DNA of 64,000 nucleotides from Ariolimax columbianus (lineage: Eukaryota > Mollusca > Gastropoda > Stylommatophora > Arionidae). Positions 1 to 10,249 of this stretch are shown here, piece after piece. Positions within the stretch are counted from its first letter, which is position 1; each line of letters begins with the position of its first letter. A program made the position numbers and the translations under genes. The stretch lies in contig JAVGWX010000014.1 of the NCBI GenBank assembly GCA_036924085.1, forward strand, positions 42,502,556 through 42,566,555, given 5' to 3'. The notes below the pieces were generated by a model. That model was given only the letters and a program-made list of their open reading frames with translations, was not told the origin of the DNA and ran no database searches.

Positions 1-9
1 TGTGTTTGA

Positions 10-205
10 AAATTCTTCTTTTTCTCATTGACCTTATCTTTCTCCTCCTCTTGCTCATTCTCCTTCTCCTCCTTTGTTTTCCTTTCATCCTCCTTCTCAT
101 TCTTCTACTTCTTGTTCTTTTTCTAATTCTTATATATCTACTCCCTTTTGTTGATCTTCTTCTTCATATTCTTGTCCTTCTTCTTCTTCCAGCTCACAAA
201 TAAAC
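10..205. repeat. Pyrimidine-rich CTT/CTC low-complexity tract
   Basis: Almost pure C and T with many ttctt and tcctcc runs. The hydrophobic Leu/Ile-rich reading frame across it is a by-product of the tract and not a protein. Confidence 0.85.
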
Positions 206-473
206 TAGTTATTCATACGTATATTTATCTGTCATTCTATAGAATGATGTTTCTAGAACTGTCTGCACACTCAAGATGATAATGCACATGTATCTAGTGC
301 ACGCGTTGTGAATGTCGTGGCACGCAGGTGAGAATACTAGCCCATACGTGGATCAGTATAGATAGTAAGGTAACAGGAAGGGTAGTCTCATAACATACAC
401 CGCTGTCAGGGATGAAGTTGTTCATACTTTCTTGTACACAGTTTTTGCGTTTTTAAAAACAGTTTATTTATAA

Positions 474-660
474 GGAACGTGTGGCCGAATGGTTTCGAGG
501 CCTGCCTGCCGACAAGGAGGGCAGCGGTTCGAATCCCCGGTATGGTATATGTTGTTTTTCTGGTGGGGGCGAAATAAACAAACATAGCCAGCACACGACG
601 TGGCGACAGCAGTGGTGAAGCGGCCTGTAGTTCTCAGCCTTTAAACCCCCTTGACTACCC
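474..660 (+). mobile_element. tRNA-derived SINE (tRNA-like head with A and B boxes)
   Basis: A pol III type-2 promoter is readable: A box TGGCCGAATGG at 482-492 and a perfect B box GGTTCGAATCC at 526-536, 33 bases apart as in tRNA genes. The acceptor stem does not close convincingly, and non-tRNA sequence follows, so a SINE or tRNA pseudogene fits better than a functional tRNA. The downstream limit is a guess. A tRNA-Ser/Leu-like origin is possible because of the GGCCGAATGG start. Confidence 0.6.
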
Positions 661-963
661 TAGCAGTGTATTCCAGTTTTTGTTAATTTTTTAAAATTTA
701 AAATGTAATGTTCTCTTTTTTTGTTGTCATTCGATCCATAAGTCAAGTAACCATGTACAGGTAGGTCAACTAGAACGTGTCGATAAGAGGCAATAAATGA
801 CTTAACTACGCTGCAAGAATAGGTGATTCTTTCCTTATATACGCAGACTCATATGTATACCAGAGGTGGAGTGTGGAAAACAGTGATTGGGTGCTCCCCT
901 TATACCTTATACCGATTAAATGGTTCCTCTAACGTTGCCGCACACAATGTATTCTCAGTGCAG

Positions 964-1024
964 GTGGGTAGGTAGATAGATAGGTAAGTACGTAGGTAGG
1001 TAGGTAGGTAGGTAGATATATAGA
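964..1024. repeat. (GTAG)n tetranucleotide microsatellite
   Basis: Runs of ggta/gata tetranucleotides, imperfect at both ends. Confidence 0.85.
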
Positions 1025-1198
1025 GACGAGAGGCTTGTTTTCCATCATTTATATTAATGACCTACTTTAAGAGCTGGTGGGCAGGGACATCCTCGACAAG
1101 GCTAGTCACATTAACAAGAAGAACCCAACGGCGACGGTTTATTATAGTAATGGTGATCTCGATGCCTGTCCATTGGCTGACATCGTCGCTTGAGATAT

Positions 1199-1300
1199 AT
1201 ACACACACATACATACATACATACATACATACACACACAGGCACGCAAGCACGTATGTTCGTATGCACGCACGCACATACACAGATACATATATACATAA
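1199..1300. repeat. (ACAT)n / (AC)n compound microsatellite
   Basis: A perfect acataca core between 1205 and 1235 is followed by decayed acgc/acat units. Reading frames on both strands here are simple-repeat peptides. Confidence 0.85.
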
Positions 1301-1616
1301 CAGACGTTCTTCGCAAGCGATAATTACAGTAGCAGTGTACAATGTCGTGTTGCAGCTCACCGGTCAGTCCGGAGGATGCTGTATGGCACGACAACCCATT
1401 CCACATGTGCATCATTTAAGAACAGGGTTGGAATTATGAGTGTCAGTTGTCCTGTCTTTTAGTTGAGTGTGCCCTCTCTCGGAGATATTGTGTACCTCGG
1501 CAATGGAGACGCCTCTGATGTTGGTTTTACGCGACGACTCGCCGGCTTGTTGTAGTCACTCCCATGGGTTTACATCGGTGTTGATAGTGTCAATAAAAGT
1601 TGTCAAAACTCAACAA

Positions 1617-1908
1617 ACAGGGATATACAGGGGTATACGGGGGCATACATGGATATACAGGGATATACAGGGACAGACAGTAACACACGTGGACATCCAG
1701 GGACATTCTGGGATATTCAGGGATATACGTGGACATACATGAACATACGGGGACCTACAGGGACATTCGGGGACATACAGGGACATTCGGGGACATCCAG
1801 GGACATACATGAACATACAGGGACGTACGGGGTCATACAGGGACATACAGGGACATACAGGGACATACGTGGACATACATGGACATGCAGGGACATAAAC
1901 GGACTTTG
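1617..1908 (+). repeat. Minisatellite, about 10-bp unit (ggacatacag type)
   Basis: Roughly 29 units of ggacatacag and variants (ggatatacag, ggacattcgg). The period is mostly 10 with some longer units. Both strands stay open, giving peptides rich in HVDIQG-like repeats that are not evidence of a gene. Confidence 0.9.
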
Positions 1909-1935
1909 ACATTTGCAGAGGACATCTAAATATAT

Positions 1936-2239
1936 AGAACTGGTTCAGGCGGTCATGAATTGGTCAAGTGCATCAAGGAAAAGTTACAGGCTATCGTACA
2001 GTGGTGTGATAACTCTAGTTCCCAGATCAATCCAAACAAGGCTTGCATGATGTGATGCTTTTTGAAACACTCTATAGTAACGGCTGAATTCGAGAGCATC
2101 ACATTTAAAAGATGCAATATTGACAGGGCCGACAGGTTGAAATAACTCGGAGTGACATTTGATCGCAGTTTCTCATATAATTGCATGTTTACCCGACCAA
2201 ACAAAGATGTACGCGACGGCTAGGAGCACTCACGACTAT
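1936..2239 (+). pseudogene. Jockey-like LINE reverse transcriptase fragment, left part
   Basis: Broken conceptual translation (RTGSGGHELVKCIKEKLQAI, then a stop-interrupted LGVTFDRSFSYNC) aligns piece by piece with the better preserved jockey copy at 49284-49545 (RTGSDRQELIKDIQETLQAV, LGVTIDRSIFYNC). It therefore covers the stretch after the catalytic YADD motif. Several stops and frameshifts make it dead. The same element resumes at 2438, the middle being interrupted by a short repeat and a CR1-like LINE tail. Confidence 0.8.
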
Positions 2240-2279
2240 GGTTGCTAACAATGCTAACAATGCTAACAATGCTAACAAC
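2240..2279 (+). repeat. (GCTAACAAT)4 tandem repeat
   Basis: Four perfect or near-perfect 9-bp units inside the jockey remnant. Confidence 0.9.
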
Positions 2280-2282
2280 TTG

Positions 2283-2437
2283 CAACAGCTCCTGTTATTG
2301 CTCTTGTTCCGTCAATGGAGGCAGGGACACATAATGCATTTAAGAATAGATTGGTTGCACATTGCTTTTAGATCAAGGAAATGTAAATGAAACTGGTTTT
2401 GCATAGTCTTCTAAACCAGTATAAAAACGTTAAGATT
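2283..2437 (+). pseudogene. CR1/L2-like LINE C-terminus and 3' UTR, nested insertion
   Basis: Translation near 2311 gives MEAGTHNAFKNRLVAHCF, then a stop, then IKEM and a stop. This is the classic CR1/L2 tail (V-N-x-F-K-N-R-L-D). The following roughly 50 bases ending ctaaaccagtataaaaacg match the reverse complement of 40565-40650, the other CR1-like copy in the window. It sits between two halves of a jockey fragment whose alignment resumes immediately at 2438, so it is a 5'-truncated insertion. Confidence 0.75.
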
Positions 2438-2590
2438 ATGTGGCGGTTATTGATTTGCAGACTGATTATCCTATCAAGAACACAATGTGAAAGGTTGGAA
2501 GGCATTCAGAATGAAGGTATGCAGCTAGCTCGGGGCTGCACTAGAGATACCCAGCTTGTGAAGATGCGGTGCAGGATAGGCATTTGACAA
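2438..2590 (+). pseudogene. Jockey-like LINE reverse transcriptase fragment, right part
   Basis: Matches 49652-49790 of the fuller jockey copy. The peptide ERLEGIQNEGMQLARGCTRD corresponds to LERNQKECMRLVLCGNRD there. This is the thumb-side region downstream of the RT core. It continues the copy broken at 2239. Confidence 0.75.
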
Positions 2591-2594
2591 TTCT

Positions 2595-2738
2595 CTTTCA
2601 CAGCCCATGGGCATTACTACCTTCCTGGAATTTGTTGACGATCTTAGTGAATCTGCTAGGGCTACCATATTTCCCCATGACCTTCCAAAGTCCATCTTTC
2701 TTGACGGTGTCAAATGCCTCTATCAAATCTATGAAAGG
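2595..2738 (-). pseudogene. RTE-like LINE reverse transcriptase fragment with motif A
   Basis: Minus-strand translation includes FIDLIEAFDTVKKDGLWKVM and GSPSRFTKIVNKFQEG. This is the RTE-family RT motif A (F-x-D-L-x-x-A-F-D-T-V) with its usual D-G-L-W-K follow-up. The catalytic Asp is kept. The fragment stops abruptly at the junction with family C at about 2738 and at the jockey piece on the other side. It is too short to be active. Confidence 0.8.
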
Positions 2739-3040
2739 GATCAGGATGCTGAGCAGCGACCCATAGCTGCAATGACCCTTCTACACCTCCACGCGGTGAT
2801 CCTGGATAACAGGCTGCAGTAGAGCAGACCGGCTAAGGAGAAGGGATCGAAGAGGGAATGCTAACCTGGTACTAAAAAAAATTGTTGCTGAAGTCGGATG
2901 TGTTGAACCCAAAGATGCAAATATCGCAGTCAAGCTGTAAACTACGACACAACGCATTCCGTTCTTTTGGACTACATTCTGCTACTTAAGCCCTTTTAGG
3001 GTTTGGTAGCGGGAGATTGAGAACGAACGAAGCCAAGCAA
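2738..3040 (+). mobile_element. Family C dispersed repeat, copy 1
   Basis: Near-collinear with 12200-12560. Shared blocks include ggatcaggatgctgagcag, acacctccacgcggtgatcc, gaagggatcgaagaggga, a tgtaaac..tgacacaacgcatt block, and the end ggtttggtag.gggagattgagaacgaacgaag. No coding capacity. In copy 2 the end runs straight into (GAA)n, so the 3' end is defined. Probably a non-autonomous retroelement. Confidence 0.75.
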
Positions 3041-3194
3041 ATCCAAATCTACGAAAGTCTTGTATAGAGTTGCATACGAGGGTTGAGGGTCATAAACTGT
3101 CTTTAAAATGTCATCAAAGAGTTTTGAGTCAATTATGTCCGCATAGCATTGAATGTCATCTGACTTGATGCTCAGCCACGTGGCAATTCTGTGG

Positions 3195-4470
3195 AGCTTG
3201 TCTTAAACCACTCTACGTATGGTTGGGAGCGCTAACCTTCTGTAACTTCTCTTGGACCACTCTACGTAGGGTTGGGACGGCAAACCTTCTGGGACTTCTC
3301 TTGGACAACTCTACGTAGGGTTGGGACGGCAAACCTTCTGGGACTTTTCTTGGACCACTCTACGTAGGGTTGGGACGGCAAACCTTCTGGGACTTCTCTT
3401 GGACAACTCTACGTAGGGTTGGGAGCGCTAACCTTCTGGGACTTCTCTTGGACCACTCTACGTAGAGTTGGGACGGCCAACCTTCTGTAACTTCTCTTGG
3501 ACCACTATACATAGAGTTGGGACGGCCAACCTTCTGTAACTTCTCTTGGACCACTATAAATAGAGTTGGGACGGCAAACCTTCTGGGACTTCTCTTGGAC
3601 CACTATACGTATGGTTTGGAGGGCCATATTTCTGTAACTTCTCTTGGACCACTCTACGTAGAGTTGGGACGGCCAACCTTCTGTAACTTCTCTTGGACCA
3701 CTATACATAGAGTTGGGACGGCCAACCTTCTGTAACTTCTCTTGGACCACTATACATAGAGATGGGACGGCCAACCTTCTGTAACTTCTCTTGGACCACT
3801 ATACATAGAATTGGGACGGCAAACCTTCTGGGACTTCTCTTGGGCCACTATACGTATGGTTTGGAGGGCCATATTTCTGTAACTTCTCTTGGACCACTCC
3901 TCGTATGGTTGGGAGGGCCATATTTCTGTAACTTCTCTTGGACCACTCCTCGTATGGTTGGGAGGGCCATATTTCTGTAACTTCTCTTGGACCACTCTAC
4001 GTAGGGTTGGGAGCGCTAACCTTCTGTAACTTCTCTTGGATCACTCTACGTAGGGTTGGGAGCGCTAACCTTCTGGGACTTCTCTTGGACCACTCTACGT
4101 AGAGTTGGGACGGCCAACCTTCTGTAACTTCTCTTGGACCACTATACATAGAGTTGGGACGGCCAACCTTCTGTAACTTCTCTTGGACCACTATACATAG
4201 AGATGGGACGGCCAACCTTCTGTAACTTCTCTTGGACCACTATACATAGAGTTGAGACGGCAAACCTTCTGGGACTTCTCTTGGACCACTATACGTATGG
4301 TTTGGAGGGCCATATTTCTGTAACTTCTCTTGGACCACTCCTCGTATGGTTGGGAGGGCCATATTTCTGTAATTTCTCTTGGACCACTCTACGTATCGTT
4401 GGGAGGGCCATATTTTTGTAGCTTCATTTGGACCACGCTACGTTTGGTTGGGAGGGCCATCTTTCTGCCT
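3195..4470. repeat. 49-bp minisatellite, about 26 units
   Basis: The spacing of ctacgtag / tacgtat to its next occurrence is exactly 49 bases (for example 3361 to 3410). Units carry cttctcttggaccact followed by a palindromic tacgta and ttgggacgg or ttgggaggg. Several unit variants exist (aactt versus gactt; gcgcta, acggcc or agggcc ends). Long apparent ORFs on both strands come from the absence of stops in three consecutive 49-bp units. Confidence 0.95.
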
Positions 4471-4524
4471 GCAGACAATGTGTCCCTTTGATGAGTTCGA
4501 CATAGCTCACGTTTGTTTTTGATA

Positions 4525-4863
4525 CATACACACATACATACATACACACATACACAGCATGCACGCACGTACGTGCATACATACACACATAGTCAGATAC
4601 TTATTTACACACATTCAGACGTACATACGCACACACATACGTAGATACAACACACAATCACGCACGCACATACATAAATACATACACACATACGCACAGA
4701 CATACATAGGTAATTACTTATATACATAAATCCATCGATCCATAGATATATACATTCATACATACATACATACATACATTTATTCATACATACATACATA
4801 CACATACATACACATATACATACATATATACATACATACATACATACATACATACGCACATAC

Positions 4864-4942
<79 letters not shown>

Positions 4943-5106
4943 AATACAAACATACATACATATATACACCCACACTTACCTTCATATATATAATAACATA
5001 GTTACAATACATACTTACATCCTTGCATACATACGCACATGCATACATACGTTGTATACGAGTAATCGTACACACATAAACAAATGTATTTACCCAAAGG
5101 TACACA

Positions 5107-5142
<36 letters not shown>
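4525..5142. repeat. Compound CA / ACAT / TA microsatellite block
   Basis: acatacat runs at 4750-4860, (TA)n at about 4865-4937, and (AC)n at about 5107-5141. The apparent 180-residue minus-strand frame is a translated microsatellite (Tyr/Ile and Cys/Val repeats). Confidence 0.95.
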
Positions 5143-5147
<5 letters not shown>

Positions 5148-6400
5148 TCACTTCAGAAATTTCCCCATGTGCCTCACAGCTGCCTATGGATGGCTCAAGC
5201 AGACTGCAATCAATTGGACAATATCGTAAAAACGCCACGACAGAACTATTAACCCAGGCGTACATAACATACGAGGTACCATGTATACAAATATCTTCTG
5301 GAGCGAGCCACGCACAGACAGACACACGCCATCCCATTCATTCTATCTAAAATCACAGTCCATAAACACTGCTATTTCAAGAGGCCATCGGGAGTACCGC
5401 TCTATCTTGAAGAAGCCTTGCGCCCAAGTGTGTGGGAGATCAGCGCCTGATAGGAGAATTGTAAATTGGTGAGTAATTGGGCCTAATCTACTCTTTCGTT
5501 CGCATTCAAGTATTTTTGTGCGCCTTCCTGGTTTTATGCGCGAAAACAAATCTTCTGTGAAGTACTTTTCCTGAAGTTGGGTTATTTTTGTTCGGCATGT
5601 GTTACATTACCTCCGGTCGATTCACAAACAGGGCAATTTCTCGCCTGTAAATAGCAAATTGCTGTGTTGACGTTTCCGAAGAGGTTGTTGTCAAACCAAA
5701 AGCTCATCTCACTAGAGTCCTACCTCGTCTTTTTGTGATTTTTTTGAAAGGGTGATGATTATCTGTTTGATTATCTCCCCCATGTAGTCGCTTGGTCGTC
5801 AGGAGGCGTCTTAATTCCTTCTGTGCGCAGGCGTCAACAGTTCTGACGTATCCACTTCCGCTTGTGGCCGGATCGTACCAACAAATCAGGGCGGGTTGAA
5901 TAAAAATCCGCAAAAGGTACCCTCCACATCTGACATTGCCGTCAGGGATGACGTGTTTGACACTCCATTCTACTAGGTTTTATCCTTTAAAAAAAATATG
6001 TTTGCAACAGAAACGACTGCTCTTTAATTGTTTCTGACTTCAGCAGTGAACAGAGGAAAATATTTTTTTAAGAACCAAAAATTAGGTAATGGGAATTATT
6101 TTTTGTTATGACTCACGCACGAGCTGTGATATAAACCTTCCTGGTTACCTTACTGTAATATCCGTTCCTATGTTTACATTGTTACTGTCGTGGCCCGTTT
6201 GTTATTTTCGTTTGTGTTTTTATTTATCTCCAATAAAGACCTTATGAATGGGAGGATCTTGTATTTTTTTTTCCGTTCCAGTATCTGAATAATACATGCA
6301 AACTATATTTTTCTTCTTCGTGACCAAATAAGACTGCATGTAGTTGGAATAAAGAACAATGAATATCAAGCTATTTATGAGCTGAAACAAAATACTACGG
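5143..6400. other. Unique-looking DNA, nothing recognised
   Basis: Short frames of under 112 residues on both strands overlap each other. None carries a motif I know. A gggagtacc-rich patch near 5390 and a polyA-like stretch at 5985-6070 are the only visible texture. Confidence 0.4.
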
Positions 6401-6403
6401 TCT

Positions 6404-6430
6404 GAGATTCTTCTTCTTCTTCTTCGTACG
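6404..6430 (-). repeat. (GAA)n tail of RNase H LINE 1
   Basis: ttcttcttcttcttcttcg directly precedes (plus strand) the gtacgcagtcagac end of the LINE. Read on the minus strand it is a (GAA)n 3' tail. The same junction occurs at 44328-44350 on the plus strand. Confidence 0.8.
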
Positions 6431-6447
6431 CAGTCAGACAGTAACCA

Positions 6448-7344
6448 TTATTTTTTCGAAAAAGCGGCGGTCATCCTGAGGCTGTCGCCGCTGCCATAGA
6501 GCTTGTCTTGCAGTTCCACTGGTGATGGCCACATCTGCTCTCTCTGATCCTCGTATGTCGGGCAGTTCTGCAGCAGATGTTCAGCGGTCATTTTACCGGT
6601 ACCGCACGGGCATTCGTCGGTACCACCTATCTTCCATTTGTTGAATAGGTGGTACCTCAGTCTATTGTGGCCAGTGCGAAGTCTGAAGACAACAACCTGC
6701 TCTCTTCGGTTCAACTGGTAATAGGCATCGTTTTTGGTGTAACCAGTATGTTCGGTTTCCCATTTGGTCCTGTATCTGGCTTTGATAAGCTGTTTTGACT
6801 CTTCGTACGTCATACTAGTATCTGTTTGTGGTAGTCTTGCACCTTCTTTTGCCAGTCTGTCTGCCTCCTCGTTGCCTTGGATGTTGCAGTGTGATGGGAC
6901 CCACTGTACCACTACCCTTTTTGGTGCGGACTGCTGGCATAGTTTGCAGAGTGCTGCTCTTAAGTCATTAAGCTCAGTGTTTTTCTGGCTTTTTAGCGCT
7001 GTGACTACGGCGAGAGCATCTGTAAGCAGGACTATATGGCTTTCGTTTTCTTTGTGTGTCACCATTTCTTCCACTGCCGCCCTCAGTGCCTCTGCCTCCG
7101 CTCTGAAATTGCGTGTGTACTTACCAGTAGCGAATGACAGGTCTGAGATTGAAAGTGACATGTCTTCGCTAGTATAATCCAGAAAGTTGAATGTAGATTG
7201 CCTTTGCCAGTAGAATCCAGAAAGGCAAACCTTTAACAAAACCAAAAAAAGCTGGAAGGAGGGAGGGGGGGGGGGGGTTGGTGGGTGTCGGGAATGGGAG
7301 AAAGGTGGAGAGGGAGGGGGATTATATGGCCTGTACCTTTGCAT
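6448..7344 (-). CDS. LINE RNase H / C-terminal domain, open frame (lineage 1)
   Basis: This is the longest clearly biological frame in the window. Coding similarity runs from about 7161 down to the stop at 6448. The N-terminal 45 or so residues (Pro/Ser rich) only translate the G-rich run at 7264-7281 and are unlikely to be native. RNase H residues are visible: E in EAEALRAA, D in LLTDALAV, and the SHCNIQGNEEADRLA block with His and Asp. The first Asp (the TDGS strand) is lost upstream. A C-terminal Cys motif (CPCGTGKMTAEHLLQNC) follows, as in the tails of jockey/I-type LINE polyproteins. The open frame suggests a young 5'-truncated insertion. Related broken copies lie at 34257-34770 and 43825-44322. 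Confidence 0.75.
   Translation of the reverse strand: MQRYRPYNPPPSPPFSHSRHPPTPPPPPSFQLFLVLLKVCLSGFYWQRQSTFNFLDYTSEDMSLSISDLSFATGKYTRNFRAEAEALRAAVEEMVTHKENESHIVLLTDALAVVTALKSQKNTELNDLRAALCKLCQQSAPKRVVVQWVPSHCNIQGNEEADRLAKEGARLPQTDTSMTYEESKQLIKARYRTKWETEHTGYTKNDAYYQLNRREQVVVFRLRTGHNRLRYHLFNKWKIGGTDECPCGTGKMTAEHLLQNCPTYEDQREQMWPSPVELQDKLYGSGDSLRMTAAFSKK
7260..7285. repeat. G homopolymer run
   Basis: A run of 12 or more G interrupted by A, in a GA-rich context. Confidence 0.9.
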
Positions 7345-7579
7345 TCGTTGCCTTCACTAAAATTATAAAGTTGTCATCAGGTCTTCATTCATTGCTCGAT
7401 AAACATGAGCGTGCTGAGACAACACATGTCTCTTGTCATGGAGTGGAAGGCGCCAAATCACTTGGTCATTCAGTCTCGACGATTCTCGCTGGAGATTGAT
7501 CAAGTTTGCGTCTCTGGGATTAAATCGGGTTCGTGCCTGCTTGTTGTAAGAAAAATGTGTTCTCTTCTTCTTCTTCCTC

Positions 7580-7960
7580 GTTCATTTTTAGACCTCAACT
7601 TCAATGACTCTAACGAAGGCAGCAGTCGACTCAAGGCTCTGTACGCTTCCATACAGCTTCACGTGGAAGGACACTGGCTGCTGCCAAATGCTACTTCTTT
7701 TGTCGGTATACAGTAGACAGGACTGCAAAATATGTTCTGCCTTCATGGGGGCTGTGCCGCAGGCACAAAGGTCTGTAGTGACAATCTTGAACTTGTTCTA
7801 CAGATGGCATCTAAGTCAGTTCTGTCCTGTGCGTAGCCGGAGAATGATCACCTGGTCATGCCTGGAGAGTTGATGGTAAGCATCGTTTTCTATGTGGCCA
7901 AGGTGGTCCTTTTTCCACCCTCTGAGTGGCATAGTGAACGCAGTGCTTGTTTTCGCGAAA
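7580..7960 (-). pseudogene. LINE C-terminal domain, lineage 2
   Basis: Minus-strand translation gives IENDAYHQLSRHDQVIILRL and LRTGQN, then LCACGTAPMKAEHILQSC and SLESTAAFVRVIEV. It has the same layout as lineage 1 (YYQLNRREQVVVFRLRTGHN, CPCGTGKMTAEHLL) but is clearly diverged. A plus-strand relative lies at 35600-35925. A frameshift occurs near 7816, where the upstream and downstream parts are in different frames. Confidence 0.8.
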
Positions 7961-8156
7961 ACAGTAACCAACTCGCTTCCCAGTACTGACACGTTCCTGC
8001 CTTCTCCTTTAGACTTCCTGCTGCACGTGAAACATTGAGCCCTAACAACTTCCCCTCTTCCACGTACAGGAATATGTATAGTTGCAGCTTCAGTACCAAT
8101 GGTTTGACATAATGAGATTGCTAGTCTCTGTATTTGGTCTTCTACATAGTTATTGT

Positions 8157-8159
8157 TGA

Positions 8160-8205
<46 letters not shown>

Positions 8206-8215
8206 CTTGAATGTC
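8157..8215. repeat. (TTG)n microsatellite
   Basis: gttgttgttg run at 8160-8200, next to a family D copy. Several family D copies begin next to (GTT)n. Confidence 0.9.
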
Positions 8216-8274
8216 AATTATGAGTAAGTTGTTGTTTGTTGTTGTTTAATGCCTCGAATGAGTAAGTACCTTTT

Positions 8275-8468
8275 TTGTGCAAGGAGAAAGACTAAAGTCT
8301 GGTCAGGCAAAATATAGTGATTAGACATGTTAGTCAGGGTCAGGCAACAAATATTGGCCAAGATCCTTACCTTGGCTTACTGGTAGCCTTCCCTGGAAAC
8401 TGGCTGTTTTTGTGGCAGCCTGGCTAGCGAGGTGAACGATCGACGTGATCTCTGTGGTAGTGAGTGAA
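8275..8468 (-). mobile_element. Family D dispersed repeat copy (minus)
   Basis: The reverse complement reads cactcactaccacagagatcac, aacagccagtttccaggga, and cctgaccctgactaacatgtc, and ends ttttgcctgaccagactttagtct. These are the same ordered blocks as at 25430-25625, 55500-55680 and 57360-57520. No frame or tRNA-like promoter is convincing. Class unknown. Confidence 0.75.
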
Positions 8469-8473
8469 ACGTG

Positions 8474-8824
8474 TCTGTCATTGACCAAGTTGTCCGTCAC
8501 TGACCAAGTTGTCCGTCATTCATCAAGTTGTCCGTCATTGATCAAATTGTCCATCATTGATCAAATTGTCCATCATTGATAAAGTTTTCCGTCATTGATC
8601 AAATTGTCTATCTTTGATCAAATTGTCCATCATTGATCAAATTGTCCATCCTTGATCAAATTGTCCATCATTCATCAAACTGTCCATCATTCATCATTTT
8701 GTCATTCATTGAGCAAATTGTGCGTCATTGACCAAATTGTTAGTCATTGACCAAATTGTTCGTCATTGACCAAATTGTCCGGCATTGACGAAGTTGTCCA
8801 TCATTGATTAAGTTGTTATTGACA
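8474..8824. repeat. 19-bp minisatellite (attgatcaaattgtccatc type), about 18 units
   Basis: Regular alternation of gtcattgat/gac and caaattgtcc/caagttgtcc. The period is mostly 19 with a few shortened units. It begins directly at the end of the family D copy. Confidence 0.92.
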
Positions 8825-8849
8825 AAAAAAGACAATATCAACATAGATT

Positions 8850-9115
8850 ATTTAAAATCCAAGACATGGCAGCAACATAGACAAAACAACAGCAACAACT
8901 AGGACTGGACAACAATAACATAAACAAAACGACGTTCCTGACAAGATAGCAATAACATAGACGAAAAGGATATCCAGGGAAAGAAAGCAATAATATTTAC
9001 AAAACAACAGCATCAAGAACAAGACAACAACAACATAGACAAAACAAAATGCAGCAAAAGACAACAACAACATAGACAAACCATCAGATTCAAAGACATG
9101 ACAACAAAATAGACA
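8850..9115. repeat. Degenerate aacaacatagacaaaac repeat
   Basis: acatagacaaaac recurs about 8 times at irregular spacing among a-rich spacers. Confidence 0.7.
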
Positions 9116-9267
9116 AAGACCAAATAAACTCTTTTTAAAATGCCGACTTGCCAAAGAGAACACATCTGTGCGTCTGCTCCCTGATCGTGTTTTTCAATCT
9201 GACATTTCGTTGAATGAGAAATTAAGTTTCACTGTTGCGAGAACATAGCCTTAGCCGTTACGCCTCA

Positions 9268-9332
9268 TGAAATAAGCACTGAGAAAATGAAATAAGCACT
9301 GAGAAATTGAAATAAGCACCGAGAAAGTGGAA
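9268..9332. repeat. 20-bp tandem triplicate
   Basis: gaaataagcactgagaaa is repeated three times with small changes. Confidence 0.85.
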
Positions 9333-9722
9333 AGGCACCGATCTCAGGATTGAGAAACCAGCTACAGAAGAATATTATTGCTATTTTAATACATGAACGA
9401 TCCCAATCTCCATCATCAAGAGATGGCAGTCTGGCCTTGGCGATAACAGGGTGATGAACCTGCCATCATGGAATTATTGTATCTTTACTCAAAAACGTGC
9501 ATGGGACCTCCGATGAAGCTGGAGTCCTTGCTGGAAGTACAGTCAAAGCATTTGTTTGAAGAGCTTTTGATATTAAGATTTATGTAGTATTTTGATTACA
9601 ATGATGAGGTAACCAGTCGCATTGACAACCCTTCTAAGGATTTCAAATTGCGGATTCTCATTTTTCAAATTCCAAAGAAAACTAATTATCCCTTCTTTTA
9701 CTCGTGTTTCATATACAGTCTC
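9333..9722. other. Nothing recognised
   Basis: AT-rich unique-looking DNA. No frame over 60 residues and no repeat seen. Confidence 0.4.
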
Positions 9723-9772
9723 TTCTTCTTCTTAATTTTCTTCATTCTTCTTCTTCTTCTTCTTCTTCTTCT

Positions 9773-9819
<47 letters not shown>

Positions 9820-9835
9820 TTCTTCTTCAGCTACT
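9723..9835. repeat. (TTC)n microsatellite
   Basis: About 30 uninterrupted ttc units between 9745 and 9830. The Leu- or Ser-rich frames are translation of the repeat. Confidence 0.95.
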
Positions 9836-10249
9836 ACTACTATTCATCTACTTCTTCTTATTCTTCGCTTTTTTCTTCTTCGTATTCCTTTTCTTTGGCA
9901 TTGGTCCTGAAAATGACACCTATACGTTATGTAGTGGTTGAAGCGAGGCTGCGATAGCTGCCCCTTTCGTCCCTTAACACAAACAGTTTCTGCACCGCAT
10001 TATTCGGAACAAATGTGCTTTTCCTGTTCCATCCCTGCTCTCTTGGATAGACTGGTTATAGTCTGTTTCCAGGGCCGTTATGGCTGGTTTTTATTGTGTT
10101 TGAAATCCAGCCTCTGACACGAGAGGGGCCGTATGACGATTTATTGTTATCAAGTAACCAAGTTGCGCCTTGATGTTTTCAAATCCTTCATTTTTGCATT
10201 CTTTCTTTATTATATGATTCGAAATTTTATTATGGTTGTGGTACATTGT

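Noticed and set aside
474..545. Functional tRNA gene
   Set aside because: A and B boxes are good but the acceptor stem does not pair and no clear anticodon arm could be folded by eye; called SINE/tRNA pseudogene.
4605..5147. 180-residue minus-strand frame with Tyr/Ile and Cys repeats
   Set aside because: Translated CA/ACAT/TA microsatellite.
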